Notes: generated from the letters alone by a model not told the origin. A DNA stretch of 32,496 bases from JBLIRR01 sp049472395 (GCA_049472395.1 JBLIRR010000060.1:1-32496); one strand, 5' to 3'; positions 16,253 to 24,592 are shown, numbered from the stretch's first letter. Numbers and translations: made by a program.

Positions 16253-16959
16253 GGATTTGATGCATTGAAGCCAAAAATTCGTGTGGATAAAGGCTCCTCG
16301 AGAAAAATCGATGAGCATTTAGCACAGATCATTAAGGATAAGGTAAAAAGTTTCCCATTTTTATCCTCTGTCGCAATTTATCGACTTTTAATAGCAGAGG
16401 GCGCATTAATGCCGAATCAGATTGCAGAAGGCACATTACGAAAATATATTCAAGATAATCAGTTAGCTATTCCGAGTGCCCCGTCATCATCACCCAGAAA
16501 AAAATTTGAGAAAGAACACATAAATGAACTATGGATAGCCGACTGCATGCATGGGCCTACTATTGAGCATGAGAAGAAAAAGAGAAAGGTGTATTTAATA
16601 GATATCATTGATGATTGTTCCCGAGTAATTGTGGGAGCACGATTCTTTTTCCACGAAAATAGCCTGAGTTTGCAGACTGTGTAAAAGAAGCCATAGGTCG
16701 CTTTGGCGTTCCTCACGCTCTTTACACTGACAACGGAGCAATATTTATAAGTTCTTCTCTTCAGCTTGCCTGTGCCCGGCTTGGCATTGTATTAATCCAC
16801 AGTAAGCCCTATGACAGCCCATCGCGTGGAAAGATCGAGAGATTCCATAGAACAGTCCGACAGAAATTTCTCCCATCTCTCAGGCTTACGCCCATACAGT
16901 GTCTTGAGCAGCTCAATACCACCTTTGCACGATGGCTGGATAAAGAGGCAGGTCAATGA
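16253..16959 (+). pseudogene. IS481-like DDE transposase relic
   Basis: The first frame reads GGFDALKPKIRVDKG and, after helices, ELWIADCMHGP, with the first catalytic Asp, then YLIDIIDDCSRVIVGARFF and HENS. It is preceded in frame by TGA at 16250, so the N-terminal HTH part is lost. Near 16660 the reading must shift by -1 to continue as PEFADCVKEAIGRFGVPHA, then LYTDNGAIF (second Asp) and SKPYDSPSRGKIERFHRT (Glu). It ends at TGA 16957 after FARWLDKEAGQ, short of the usual C-terminus. All three DDE residues are still spelled, so decay is recent. The integrase-core motifs are those of the rve superfamily (IS481/IS3-like). Confidence 0.8.
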
Positions 16960-17187
16960 TTTGTTCAGTAATTTTTGAGGAGCAAAGTTGTATTATTTTT
17001 TGACACAAAATTCACGCCGCTGATTATAACAAATTAATTGCTTCGTGTCCCGTACTTTTTTAAAAAAATAGTTAGCCGAATATTTACTTAAACAATTTGT
17101 GCTATAGTCAGTTGAAAAATGAAGTAACTTTGACCTTTGTTTGTAATTCTTTGGAATAATGAGTATGATTAGTAAAGGTCGAAACAT

Positions 17188-18366
17188 ATGAAGAAAATTA
17201 TTCGATACATTAGTATATCATTACTTCCGGCTCTACTTTTTTTTACTATTGCGGAGGTTATTGTTCGTTCATTATCGCTCGATAAGCCTTCCATAGTGGC
17301 AGGAGGATCAGGTATCGGTCCGAATTCATTTGTTCAATCAGACCTTGCACTTGGTTGGGCTTTAAAACCTAATAGCTCATTCACCACTCAAAAATACTCC
17401 ATAACAATTAATAGCCTCGGCCTCAGATCTCCTGAGGTTCAACCTAAAAAGAAAAATGAATTCAGAATCCTTTCTTTGGGTGAAAGTTCAACATTTGGGG
17501 TTATGGTCGGAGATTCAGAAACATATTCTGCACAATTGCAGAGACTTTTAAACAAAACAATCCAATCAAGATCAATAGTTGTAATCAATGCCGGCATTTC
17601 AGCATATTCATCGTTTCAGAGCTTAAAGTACCTTGAACTTAGAGGTTTAAAACTCAAGCCCGATCTCATTTTATTTTATCATGAAGTAAATGATTATCTA
17701 CCAACGGCTATCCATGACACTAAATTAAATGAAATAGGAATTCTTAAAACAGATAAACAACTCTACGATTCCAAACTGCAAAGAATAAGTCACTTTTTTG
17801 AAAAGAATTGGGGATTCTACCGTTTTTTGACTTATAGTTACGCAAAATTTACAATCAAGAAGCTTAATCGCAATGATTTCGAAAATCCAATTGTAGATAT
17901 CGGTTTGCCCGATTTACGGGTTAACGTTTGTTTTCATGAGATTGCGGCTAAAAAAGATGGGTCTTCTCCAAAACTCGATCCCTTTTTACTTGGAAGAAGG
18001 GTATCTGATGAGGAACGGCTTGAAATTTTAACACGATTAACATCCATCTGCCGAGATAATAATATACGTCTTATAATTATTCATCCCTCATATCGATATT
18101 CAAGACCACACGAATGCGTGTTAACACATTTCTGCAAAGAAAATAATGTACTCATGTTTGAAGCATACCATAGTTTACATCCCCAAAAAGTAAAACTAGA
18201 CACTATGTTTATTGATTTATGGCACCCGACAGCATATGGACATACATGCTTAGCATATGATTTATCCCGCTTTATATGCAAAAAACTCTTTGGGATTCAG
18301 TCATTCACAAAGGATAGGCGGAAACTTTCTGTAGGATTAACTGATAAGAATTTGCTTTTTGAATAA
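17188..18366 (+). CDS. Membrane-anchored SGNH/GDSL hydrolase
   Basis: This 392-residue protein has one N-terminal hydrophobic segment (about residues 5-27), acting as a signal anchor. The SGNH fold then shows LSLGESSTFG with the likely nucleophile Ser100 (block I, GES in place of GDS), INAGISAYSSFQS (block II Gly), FYHEVNDY (block III Asn) and DLWHPTAYGH (block V, Asp343 and His346). All four catalytic positions are therefore present. Such proteins deacetylate or acylate surface glycans, and related ones occur in exopolysaccharide loci. No glycosyltransferase is directly adjacent here, so the substrate is open. Upstream, GACCTTT (from about 17132) and AAAGGTC form an imperfect inverted repeat around the start region. 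The gene is single and is followed by relics. Confidence 0.85.
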   Translation: MKKIIRYISISLLPALLFFTIAEVIVRSLSLDKPSIVAGGSGIGPNSFVQSDLALGWALKPNSSFTTQKYSITINSLGLRSPEVQPKKKNEFRILSLGESSTFGVMVGDSETYSAQLQRLLNKTIQSRSIVVINAGISAYSSFQSLKYLELRGLKLKPDLILFYHEVNDYLPTAIHDTKLNEIGILKTDKQLYDSKLQRISHFFEKNWGFYRFLTYSYAKFTIKKLNRNDFENPIVDIGLPDLRVNVCFHEIAAKKDGSSPKLDPFLLGRRVSDEERLEILTRLTSICRDNNIRLIIIHPSYRYSRPHECVLTHFCKENNVLMFEAYHSLHPQKVKLDTMFIDLWHPTAYGHTCLAYDLSRFICKKLFGIQSFTKDRRKLSVGLTDKNLLFE

Positions 18367-18532
18367 AGGAAATCTCATACCACAGAAAATTTAGAAATTT
18401 ACACTATTGAATGATCGCACTGATTTTTATCTTACTTTACCTTTTGTATTTTCCATTTAAGGGGATATGCTAAGAATCCTCCTCGATCTGTAGTGCGCAC
18501 CACCGATGTGGTCAAACATGTACGTGTATTTT

Positions 18533-19219
18533 TTAACGCATGCCAGCCTTCTTCCTCGCGCGCCTCATGGCATCACGCAGAGGATCTGTCTCATTCTCTG
18601 TGCTGTTTACAGAGGTAGTGCGAGAAGCCGGCTCCTTCATTTTCTTATGGGGAACCAACTTGTTATCCTTTATTATACCGACCGTTATGGGTATTTGTGT
18701 GTGCTCTCGTTCCCTATCGTGTAATTAACACACGCGTGAGTACTCTTTTTGATAAGAGGATGCCGGTACGGCGCTGGAGTATTTCAAGAAAGAAGATGAT
18801 AACCGCTGCGATGAAGAGCCATGGTGCCATTTCCCTGAGGCGAGGGCTCTTGGGAAGTGCCTTCCATATGCCGGCAAGATCGAAGCGGTTCTCACCCTGT
18901 GTTATTTGAAAGAGCTCATCAAGGAGAGCACCTCCCTGGTTTTTGAGGGCAGGTTCAAATTCCGGTGAGTAGGGAAGACATACGGGCGTGAGAGGATGCC
19001 TTTTGTTTGCAGCTATGTCAATCATGGGAAGGACTGTCTCGCCTCCGTTCAAAGGAATCTGAGCAATGAGAAGATCGACGGATTCCCACTCAAATGGGTG
19101 ATTAAAGGTATACGAAACAGAAAGGGCTTCATTTGCGGGGTTCTTGTTGTGCTGCCGAGTGGCACGGCGCTTGCTATTCTCATTGATACAAATCCCAGCG
19201 ATGTGACAAAAGCGAGTGC
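18533..19219 (-). pseudogene. Relic of a VWA/glutamine-amidotransferase-like membrane protein, C-terminal part
   Basis: The minus strand starts in frame just after a TGA (19220-19222) with ALAFVTSLG. It reads FEWESVDLLIAQIPLNGGE and VCLPYSPEFEP, then ALLDELFQITQG and a terminal membrane helix (MAPWLFIAAVIIFFLEIL) followed by QRRTG. The frame then closes at 18714. A different frame carries the expected basic tail, TENETDPLRDAMRRARKKAG, ending at TAA 18533. This order (SDLG-like strand, PYSPEF, TxG, last TM helix, Arg-rich tail) matches the C-terminus of the large VWA-containing membrane proteins found beside MoxR/BatA-type genes, as I recall the family. The N-terminal two thirds are missing, and at least one frameshift is present. 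Confidence 0.6.
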
Positions 19220-19230
19220 TCAGGGATTTA

Positions 19231-19589
19231 ATGCGAAGAATGCGAATGCCCTTGAAACGATTCTTCTCATTGTGTCGTTTAGTGTAATTGCCTGTGCCCG
19301 GAAGAATTCCTTAGACGCATTAGATGCTGAGTTTTCAATGCTTTACCAAAAAGGATTATTCCCTGAGGCAACCAAGGTAGTTGAACAAGCAATGAAAGAA
19401 GCAGAAGAGATATTTGGGCCAGAGCACCTCAAGGCGGCGACATATATGAACAATTTGGCGCAGCTCTATTATTTCCAGGGCAACTATGATGACGCTGCTC
19501 TTCTTTATAAGCGGTCATTGGCAATAAGAGAAAAACACCTTGGGGAGGATCTTTTTTTATTTTTCTTATTTTTTATTAAAATATTTTAG
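19231..19589 (+). pseudogene. TPR lipoprotein fragment, frameshifted and 3'-truncated
   Basis: An ATG at 19231 begins a short basic frame ending at TAA, and the neighbouring frame continues as ILLIVSFSVIACARK, a signal ending in a lipobox (VIAC). Together they look like one lipoprotein signal split by a frameshift. Kinesin-light-chain-type TPRs follow: MLYQKGLFPEATKVVEQAM, EEIFGPEHLKAATYMNNLA, QLYYFQGNYDDAALLYKRS and LAIREKHLGED. The homology stops there and the frame ends in a T-rich Leu/Phe run. Normally many more repeats follow. The frame upstream of 19231 on this strand lies over the VWA relic and is not coding. Confidence 0.65.
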
Positions 19590-19603
19590 CATTAAAACGT
19601 CTT

Positions 19604-22600
19604 CTAAAAATTAGGTATTTGAACAGGGCTAAGTACATCACTCCCACTGTATCCTAGCCCGAGCTGGCCTTGGTCATTTTTTCCCCAAGCCCAAAATGTG
19701 ATGGCTCCATCATCTTTGACGGCAACGCTGTGGTATTGACCTGCACCAATGGCTATAACATCGGATAAGTTCGATGTCTGTATTGGTGATATGTGACTGA
19801 GGCTCCCACAATCATTGGCTACACCGATACCAAGTTGGCTGTAGCAATTCCAACCAGATCCCCATACAGTACCATCATCTCTCAATGCCAGGGTATGATT
19901 GTGACCCGCTGCAACCGCCGTGAAAGTATAAGCGCCGGATAGACCAAGTTCACCTTTGTCGTTATTTCCCCATGCCTGAACCGTTCCATCATTAACGATA
20001 ACTGTATGACGCCATCCCGCATTTATTGCAGTTGAATTATTGAAAAGGTAACCAGTATAGTCAGTCGCTTGATAAGCGGTAGAGGATTGATTCCAACCAC
20101 GAGCTGGATCCGGATCCGCCCTAAGATTGTCGTTCCATCCCCATGTCCATATACTCCCATCACATTTAAGGGCAACACAGTGGTCCGAACCAGCGGCTAC
20201 CTTACAGACGTCAGTTAGAAATGCACTCGTATCGTTTATCTGAACTTGCGTAGGTTCAGTTTTATCGACTCTGCTGAGGTTGCCAATAGTACCATATGAA
20301 CCCTCACCCCATGCCCATACTGTTCCGTCAGATTTTACGGCCAGACTAAAGTTCGATCCGGCTGCAATGCTGACAATATCAGTCAATGGGGTTCCCGACA
20401 GATATTTTACCTGTACAGGAGACATCTCATAATCTCCTGAAGAGCCATTGCCAAGCTGACCACTACTGTTAAATCCCCATGCCCAAACCGTGCCGTCTGA
20501 TTTTAAGGCAAGGTTGTGTTGTGCACGTTGTCCGGGATCTTCTTCAGGGATTTGGACTCCAAAATGGCTGGTCGATATGTCAATAATGTTTAAAAGGAAA
20601 GTATCCCCACTCTCTCCCCCAAGAACTTGAGTTGGTGAGTCGATGTCATCCGTCGAATCATTACCCAATTCGCCTCTGATATTTCTTCCCCATGCCCAAA
20701 CCGTGCCATCAGGCTTTAGGGCAAGAGTGTGTTTTTCTCCACCCACGATCATAGGAGCTATCGAACTTTCATCACACACATCCCCTACACCATCTCCATC
20801 GGAATCTGTCTGATCAGGGTTGGCATCATTCGGGCAATTATCACAAAGATCGCCTAGATCGTCTCCATCGGTATCAGTCTGATCTGTATTGGCAACCGTG
20901 GGACAATTATCAACATCACCGCAAATACCGTCATTATCTTGAGTGTCATTGTAGTAATCATTTGGGCACGCATCAACATCACCGCACACACCGTCACCAT
21001 CAACATCATTCGAAATATCGTTGGGGCAGACATCGCAGTTGTCCCCAATTCCGTCATTGTCGGTATCAGGGTTTGGAATGTTCACATTACCTGAATCGTG
21101 AGGACAAATATCACACACATCCCCAAGATCGTCGCCATCGCTATCCTCTTGGCCTGGATTTATATTAACCGGGCAATTGTCGGCATTATCGTTAATTCCA
21201 TCACCATCCGCATCATTAAAAGCAGCATACTGTGAAGGAATTCGTAAGTATGGTGAATGTAAAGAAGTATTCCAACATCCACCATGGCAGTCACCACAAA
21301 TATTGTTAAAGCTTGGGCTATCAGGCTCATACATTGAGCCGGTACTGTCATTTAATGTAATATTCATGGGGCTGGGCGCATTCTGACAAGCCGGATCAAA
21401 CGATACCGTTCCATTATAATATGCGATCCGGATACCCGGCTCTCGCTCTATTAATTTCCCATCGCGTATCATGGAGAGCTGTGAAGATCCATGTACATTA
21501 TGACAAGTAGGGCATGAGGGCCTGCTGTCCCAAATTGAACCATTTTTCCAATCTGAATCGTACGCAGTGGAGTTCAAGCTATCCCAACTGCTAAGATGAT
21601 AGTAATGAGCGTTTTTAATGCTTGGATCTTTATGTGCTATATTTGTACTTCTAAAATTCGTATCAGTACTATCATTATCTACGAATGGCGTAGATTTATG
21701 GCATTTCATACATAAGGCAAAGTCTTCCGGATTAGCGGGCTCTCCGGTATTTAAAGCTGATTCACGGGGGATGTTCAAAGGAAGCTGTTGATCGATTGAC
21801 TTAAGACGGTAGCCACTTTGATAATCATTACTAGCGCCATCAACAGCGCTGGAATCATATGAACGGAAATAACCGTCAATATGGGTTTTGGTGTTATCGT
21901 GACATTCCGTGCACATCATACCGGCTCCGGGAACGGTCCCTCCGCTGGTCGGATAATTTTCAGTCGGGATCAAACCGTGACCAGTCTTGTAGTAGCCGTA
22001 GCCAATGCCGTAATTCGTAACCGCATCTTCATCGCCGACGATATTAGATGCTATCACACTATATATTATGGAAGGCTCTTCATCATGACAACCTGCGCAC
22101 CATTTGTCCCTACCTGGAGAAAGCACATTGTTGACATAGACGCCTCTTTCCCAATTGGCTTTAGCGCCATAGAGAGCATCATTTACTCCATCGTAAGTAC
22201 CGCCAGGACTGTGACAGGTATCACAAGCTTCAGTTTCTTCCAATGTCTTGCCATCCGCAAAATAGGGTGAGGAGTGTGGATTTTCACTGCCATGACAGGT
22301 CGAACATGCAATATCCATCACTCCGATGTTAAAATGAGTTAAATGGCTAGTGTCACCAGGCTCCGGCTCGCCAAGATGACATGTGCTGCACAAACTACTT
22401 GTAACCCTATAAAACTCTAAATAAGTTCCCGGCCCACTACCGCTTGCATCATAGCTGCTGCTGGTTGGGCTGGGATTAACATGGCATAATGAAGCACCGC
22501 ACATAGTACCAATGTTGTTTCTGAATATTGCGCCAACGCTGGTTGACTGCGTGGCGTTGCTGGATGTCACCATAGGATATCCACCAGATGCTACATCTTC

Positions 22601-23626
22601 AACCAGATAGCTAAATCCATACCCATCTCTGCCACTGAGACTTCCATCCCTTATCATAGCCTCATTAGTCGAGCCCTCGCTCCCAGCAGCACCGTGGATA
22701 TTATGACAGGAGGAGCATGTTATTGCAGAGTCACATCCTTGCATCCCATAAGGGCTTGTAGTGTTGATGTCCCAATCGGAATCCGAGAATGGCCCCATAA
22801 CGCTCATAATATGCGTAAAATGATCATTAGTATCTCCCCCACTGCTGAAAGAGTAATTTGACGAGCTGGATTTGAAATTGGTATGAAACCCATCGCCAGC
22901 ATCATCATCAAGTAATGCGAGGCTTTGATGACACTTAAAGCACAATCTGAAGGCAGTGCTCTTCATCAGGTTAGCATTATAGCTAAAAGTTATCCTGAAG
23001 TCAGCGGGAATCATTAACGGCACCTCTCCATCAATATATCGCAATCTATAGCCTGCAGCATATTCAACCCCAGATTCACTGGGGGAATAGTATGCTTGGT
23101 TAAAGGAATATGTCCTGGGTTCATGATCAATATGATTAACGCCTGAATCGTGGCAATCCAGGCAATTCGTCACCGAACTATGTCCATTGACAAAGAATCC
23201 ATAGGAAATATTGTCTCCAGCTATATTGGGCGCGTATATACCATTTTCACTTGATTTACTATTAGCAGGCATTTCATCATGACACGAAATGCACCATTTT
23301 TCTTTTCCAGCTTTCAAGCTACCGTCAACCTCATAGACACCAAATTCGCGGTTTGTCCATGCACCATAATCAGGATCATAAACCCCATCATAACTCCCAT
23401 TATTACTATGACAGGTCAAACATGATAATGGATCCACTGGATCCATTGAATGCACGGAATGACAAACCAAACATCCTTCACCTCCTGGACCGGTTAAACC
23501 TGGCCCCCTGGGATTCTCCGGATCTAAATGCATGTTATGCAAAGTTTCAGCAACAGTGGCAAATGCATAAAAGGGCGATGAAACTAAGAAAACTATTAAA
23601 TATGCTATGAATAAAATTTTTCTCAT
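19604..23626 (-). CDS. Secreted multiheme cytochrome fused to thrombospondin type-3 repeats and an RCC1-like propeller
   Basis: This is a 1340-residue extracytoplasmic protein. The ATG at 23626 follows AGGGG; a longer frame from 23656 lacks a ribosome site. A signal peptide ends at YAFA (residue 23). Residues of about 50-785 hold fourteen CxxCH motifs (first CLVCH at 52-56, last CGDCH) plus one CGASLCH of CX4CH type, so up to 15 c-type hemes. Two halves of this region repeat each other (YDGVYDPDYGA / YDGVNDALYGA; GKEKWCISCHDE / GRDKWCAGCHDE; GYRLRYIDGEVPL / GYRLKSIDQQLPL). Residues of about 805-950 are thrombospondin type-3 calcium repeats (DADGDGINDNADNCP, DSDGDGVGDVCD). Residues of about 955-1340 hold seven RCC1-type repeats (ALKPDGTVWAWG). 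It probably moves electrons outside the inner membrane, with the C-terminus for calcium-dependent contact or surface display (inference). Confidence 0.93.
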   Translation of the reverse strand: MRKILFIAYLIVFLVSSPFYAFATVAETLHNMHLDPENPRGPGLTGPGGEGCLVCHSVHSMDPVDPLSCLTCHSNNGSYDGVYDPDYGAWTNREFGVYEVDGSLKAGKEKWCISCHDEMPANSKSSENGIYAPNIAGDNISYGFFVNGHSSVTNCLDCHDSGVNHIDHEPRTYSFNQAYYSPSESGVEYAAGYRLRYIDGEVPLMIPADFRITFSYNANLMKSTAFRLCFKCHQSLALLDDDAGDGFHTNFKSSSSNYSFSSGGDTNDHFTHIMSVMGPFSDSDWDINTTSPYGMQGCDSAITCSSCHNIHGAAGSEGSTNEAMIRDGSLSGRDGYGFSYLVEDVASGGYPMVTSSNATQSTSVGAIFRNNIGTMCGASLCHVNPSPTSSSYDASGSGPGTYLEFYRVTSSLCSTCHLGEPEPGDTSHLTHFNIGVMDIACSTCHGSENPHSSPYFADGKTLEETEACDTCHSPGGTYDGVNDALYGAKANWERGVYVNNVLSPGRDKWCAGCHDEEPSIIYSVIASNIVGDEDAVTNYGIGYGYYKTGHGLIPTENYPTSGGTVPGAGMMCTECHDNTKTHIDGYFRSYDSSAVDGASNDYQSGYRLKSIDQQLPLNIPRESALNTGEPANPEDFALCMKCHKSTPFVDNDSTDTNFRSTNIAHKDPSIKNAHYYHLSSWDSLNSTAYDSDWKNGSIWDSRPSCPTCHNVHGSSQLSMIRDGKLIEREPGIRIAYYNGTVSFDPACQNAPSPMNITLNDSTGSMYEPDSPSFNNICGDCHGGCWNTSLHSPYLRIPSQYAAFNDADGDGINDNADNCPVNINPGQEDSDGDDLGDVCDICPHDSGNVNIPNPDTDNDGIGDNCDVCPNDISNDVDGDGVCGDVDACPNDYYNDTQDNDGICGDVDNCPTVANTDQTDTDGDDLGDLCDNCPNDANPDQTDSDGDGVGDVCDESSIAPMIVGGEKHTLALKPDGTVWAWGRNIRGELGNDSTDDIDSPTQVLGGESGDTFLLNIIDISTSHFGVQIPEEDPGQRAQHNLALKSDGTVWAWGFNSSGQLGNGSSGDYEMSPVQVKYLSGTPLTDIVSIAAGSNFSLAVKSDGTVWAWGEGSYGTIGNLSRVDKTEPTQVQINDTSAFLTDVCKVAAGSDHCVALKCDGSIWTWGWNDNLRADPDPARGWNQSSTAYQATDYTGYLFNNSTAINAGWRHTVIVNDGTVQAWGNNDKGELGLSGAYTFTAVAAGHNHTLALRDDGTVWGSGWNCYSQLGIGVANDCGSLSHISPIQTSNLSDVIAIGAGQYHSVAVKDDGAITFWAWGKNDQGQLGLGYSGSDVLSPVQIPNF

Positions 23627-23838
23627 TATAAAATTCCCCTTATTGATATGGTACAAACTATATATTTATATAAAAAAATAATTATTATTTATTAGGCCTT
23701 CTTTGTATATTTAAGCTAGGAATCCCAATTTAGGTCATTTTTAATAGGTTATTGTTTTATTTATGCATGATATATTCCATTTATTTTTGGCTTTTAGAGC
23801 AAGATCTTTGATATATATATGTGTATATTTCCCCGCAA

Positions 23839-23862
23839 AAATGTATATAATACTATACATTT
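23839..23862. promoter_or_regulatory. 24-bp operator-like inverted repeat upstream of the cytochrome gene
   Basis: AAATGTATA (23839-23847) and TATACATTT (23854-23862) form a perfect 9-bp inverted repeat with a 6-base spacer. It lies about 210 bases upstream of the cytochrome start. The symmetry suggests a dimeric regulator site. The surrounding DNA is AT-rich, so chance remains possible. Confidence 0.4.
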
Positions 23863-23925
23863 ATATGATAATTACTCACATTACTTTTTTGAGCTATATT
23901 GCTTTTCGAAAAGGGCTTACCAATT

Positions 23926-23944
23926 ATTAATCTTTAAGATTAAT
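23926..23944. promoter_or_regulatory. Palindrome just before the NifU-like relic
   Basis: ATTAATCTT-T-AAGATTAAT is a perfect 9-bp palindrome ending about ten bases before the AAAGGAGG ribosome site of the NifU-like start at 23967. The position fits an operator of an Rrf2/IscR-type regulator controlling an Fe-S gene, but the motif itself is not one I can assign. Confidence 0.4.
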
Positions 23945-23966
23945 ATTCAAAAAGGAGGACGTGCCT

Positions 23967-24014
23967 ATGTGGGAATATTCAGATAAGATTAAAGAATATT
24001 TTTTTAATCCATAG
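23967..24014 (+). pseudogene. N-terminal fragment of a NifU/IscU-like Fe-S scaffold gene
   Basis: After a strong AAAGGAGG site the frame reads MWEYSDKIKEYFFNP and stops at TAG. This closely follows the start of NifU-type scaffold proteins (MWEYSEKVxxHFxNPRNVGEI, as I recall it), and the TAG stands where the conserved Arg of NPRN is expected. The next codons, AAT ATT, would continue NI. Nothing further of NifU, including the cluster-binding Cys residues, is seen downstream. So only 15 codons of the gene remain, with its ribosome site and upstream palindrome. Confidence 0.6.
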
Positions 24015-24550
24015 AATATTAGTCATAATTAAAGGTGCGAAAGATCCGGAGAGAATTATAGAATTGAGCCACGCATACCCATTTAAATAGAGCTATACAT
24101 CTACACCTATAACGGAAGTTTGGACATTGAAAATGAGTAAATTTTCAACTTATTGAAATATTGGATGGTAGGGGAGCGAAAAATTATTAAATGTAGTGAG
24201 TAATATTCTAATTTAGCTCTTGCTAATAAGAGCAATATCATTCATGTTTTCTGTCGCCATTCTGCTGCTAGCAAGTGCCAATTTACTTTTTCCCTCAATG
24301 AAAACAAAGAAAACATCAGTACCTCCCTCGCATATACCATCCAGGTAAAAAAGAAAGCCCCCCTCTTTATTGATGAAATGACTGATAGCCCCGGACTTGG
24401 AATAGGCATCACCGTTTCTATTATAAAGCAAGACTCAGGTCGATTAACCCCCGACTCGCGCATAACCAAGCTGAACAAGGGGATTTAGCTAACCGCCCTA
24501 TCTAGTGTATTATTAATTTGGGTTAATAGTCTCCGGATTTAACAATTTCC
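24015..24550. other. Gene-poor stretch with decayed coding traces
   Basis: No intact gene is seen. At about 24027-24090 a frame reads VIIKGAKDPERIIELSHAY and then PFK before a TAG; it looks protein-like but I cannot assign it. At about 24365-24430 the plus strand reads DSPGLGIGITVSIIKQDSG, resembling the GxGxG box near the end of a histidine-kinase ATPase domain with two residues missing. That assignment is weak. The minus-strand frames over 24213-24478 show no family. Confidence 0.3.
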
Positions 24551-24592
24551 TTGCATACTGTTCATTTGTATATTATACTGAACAAATGAACA
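24551..24592 (+). promoter_or_regulatory. Sigma-70-type promoter embedded in an 11-bp inverted repeat
   Basis: TTGCAT (24551-24556) and TATACT (24574-24579) are separated by 17 bases, a good sigma-70 arrangement. The -10 box lies in the 12-base spacer of a perfect inverted repeat, TGTTCATTTGT (24559-24569) and ACAAATGAACA (24582-24592). A repressor bound there would block the promoter. The first downstream frames are the IS91-like relic (24686) and then the DUF2157 operon (24999), which may be the real target. Confidence 0.5.

Larger units (their letters stand above)
23627..23966. other. AT-rich divergent regulatory gap
   Basis: This 340-base gap lies between the minus-strand cytochrome and the plus-strand NifU-like relic. 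No gene is seen. It carries a 9-bp inverted repeat at 23839-23862, a 12-bp palindrome CTTTTCGAAAAG at 23902-23913 and a 9-bp palindrome at 23926-23944, so it probably holds the cytochrome promoter and operators. Confidence 0.45.

Noticed and set aside
16265..16684. A 139-codon frame that could be taken as a complete small integrase-core gene
   Set aside because: Homology continues in another frame after 16684 and in frame before 16265, so it is a broken transposase, not a short gene.
18945..18965. GGTTCAAATTCC resembling a tRNA T-loop
   Set aside because: No cloverleaf can be formed around it and the sequence is the complement of the YSPEFEP coding stretch of the VWA relic.
18996..19264. N-terminal part of the 197-codon plus-strand frame
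   Set aside because: It lies opposite the VWA-type relic, whose minus-strand reading gives recognisable protein, and has no signal or ribosome site of its own.
20760..21200. Repetitive DNA that might suggest a CRISPR or satellite array
   Set aside because: The repeats are the coding sequence of thrombospondin type-3 motifs, of uneven length and without constant spacers.
20854..23610. Several 60-130 codon frames opposite or overlapping the cytochrome gene
   Set aside because: They are by-products of the repetitive Asp/Cys/Thr-rich coding sequence; none has protein-like character.
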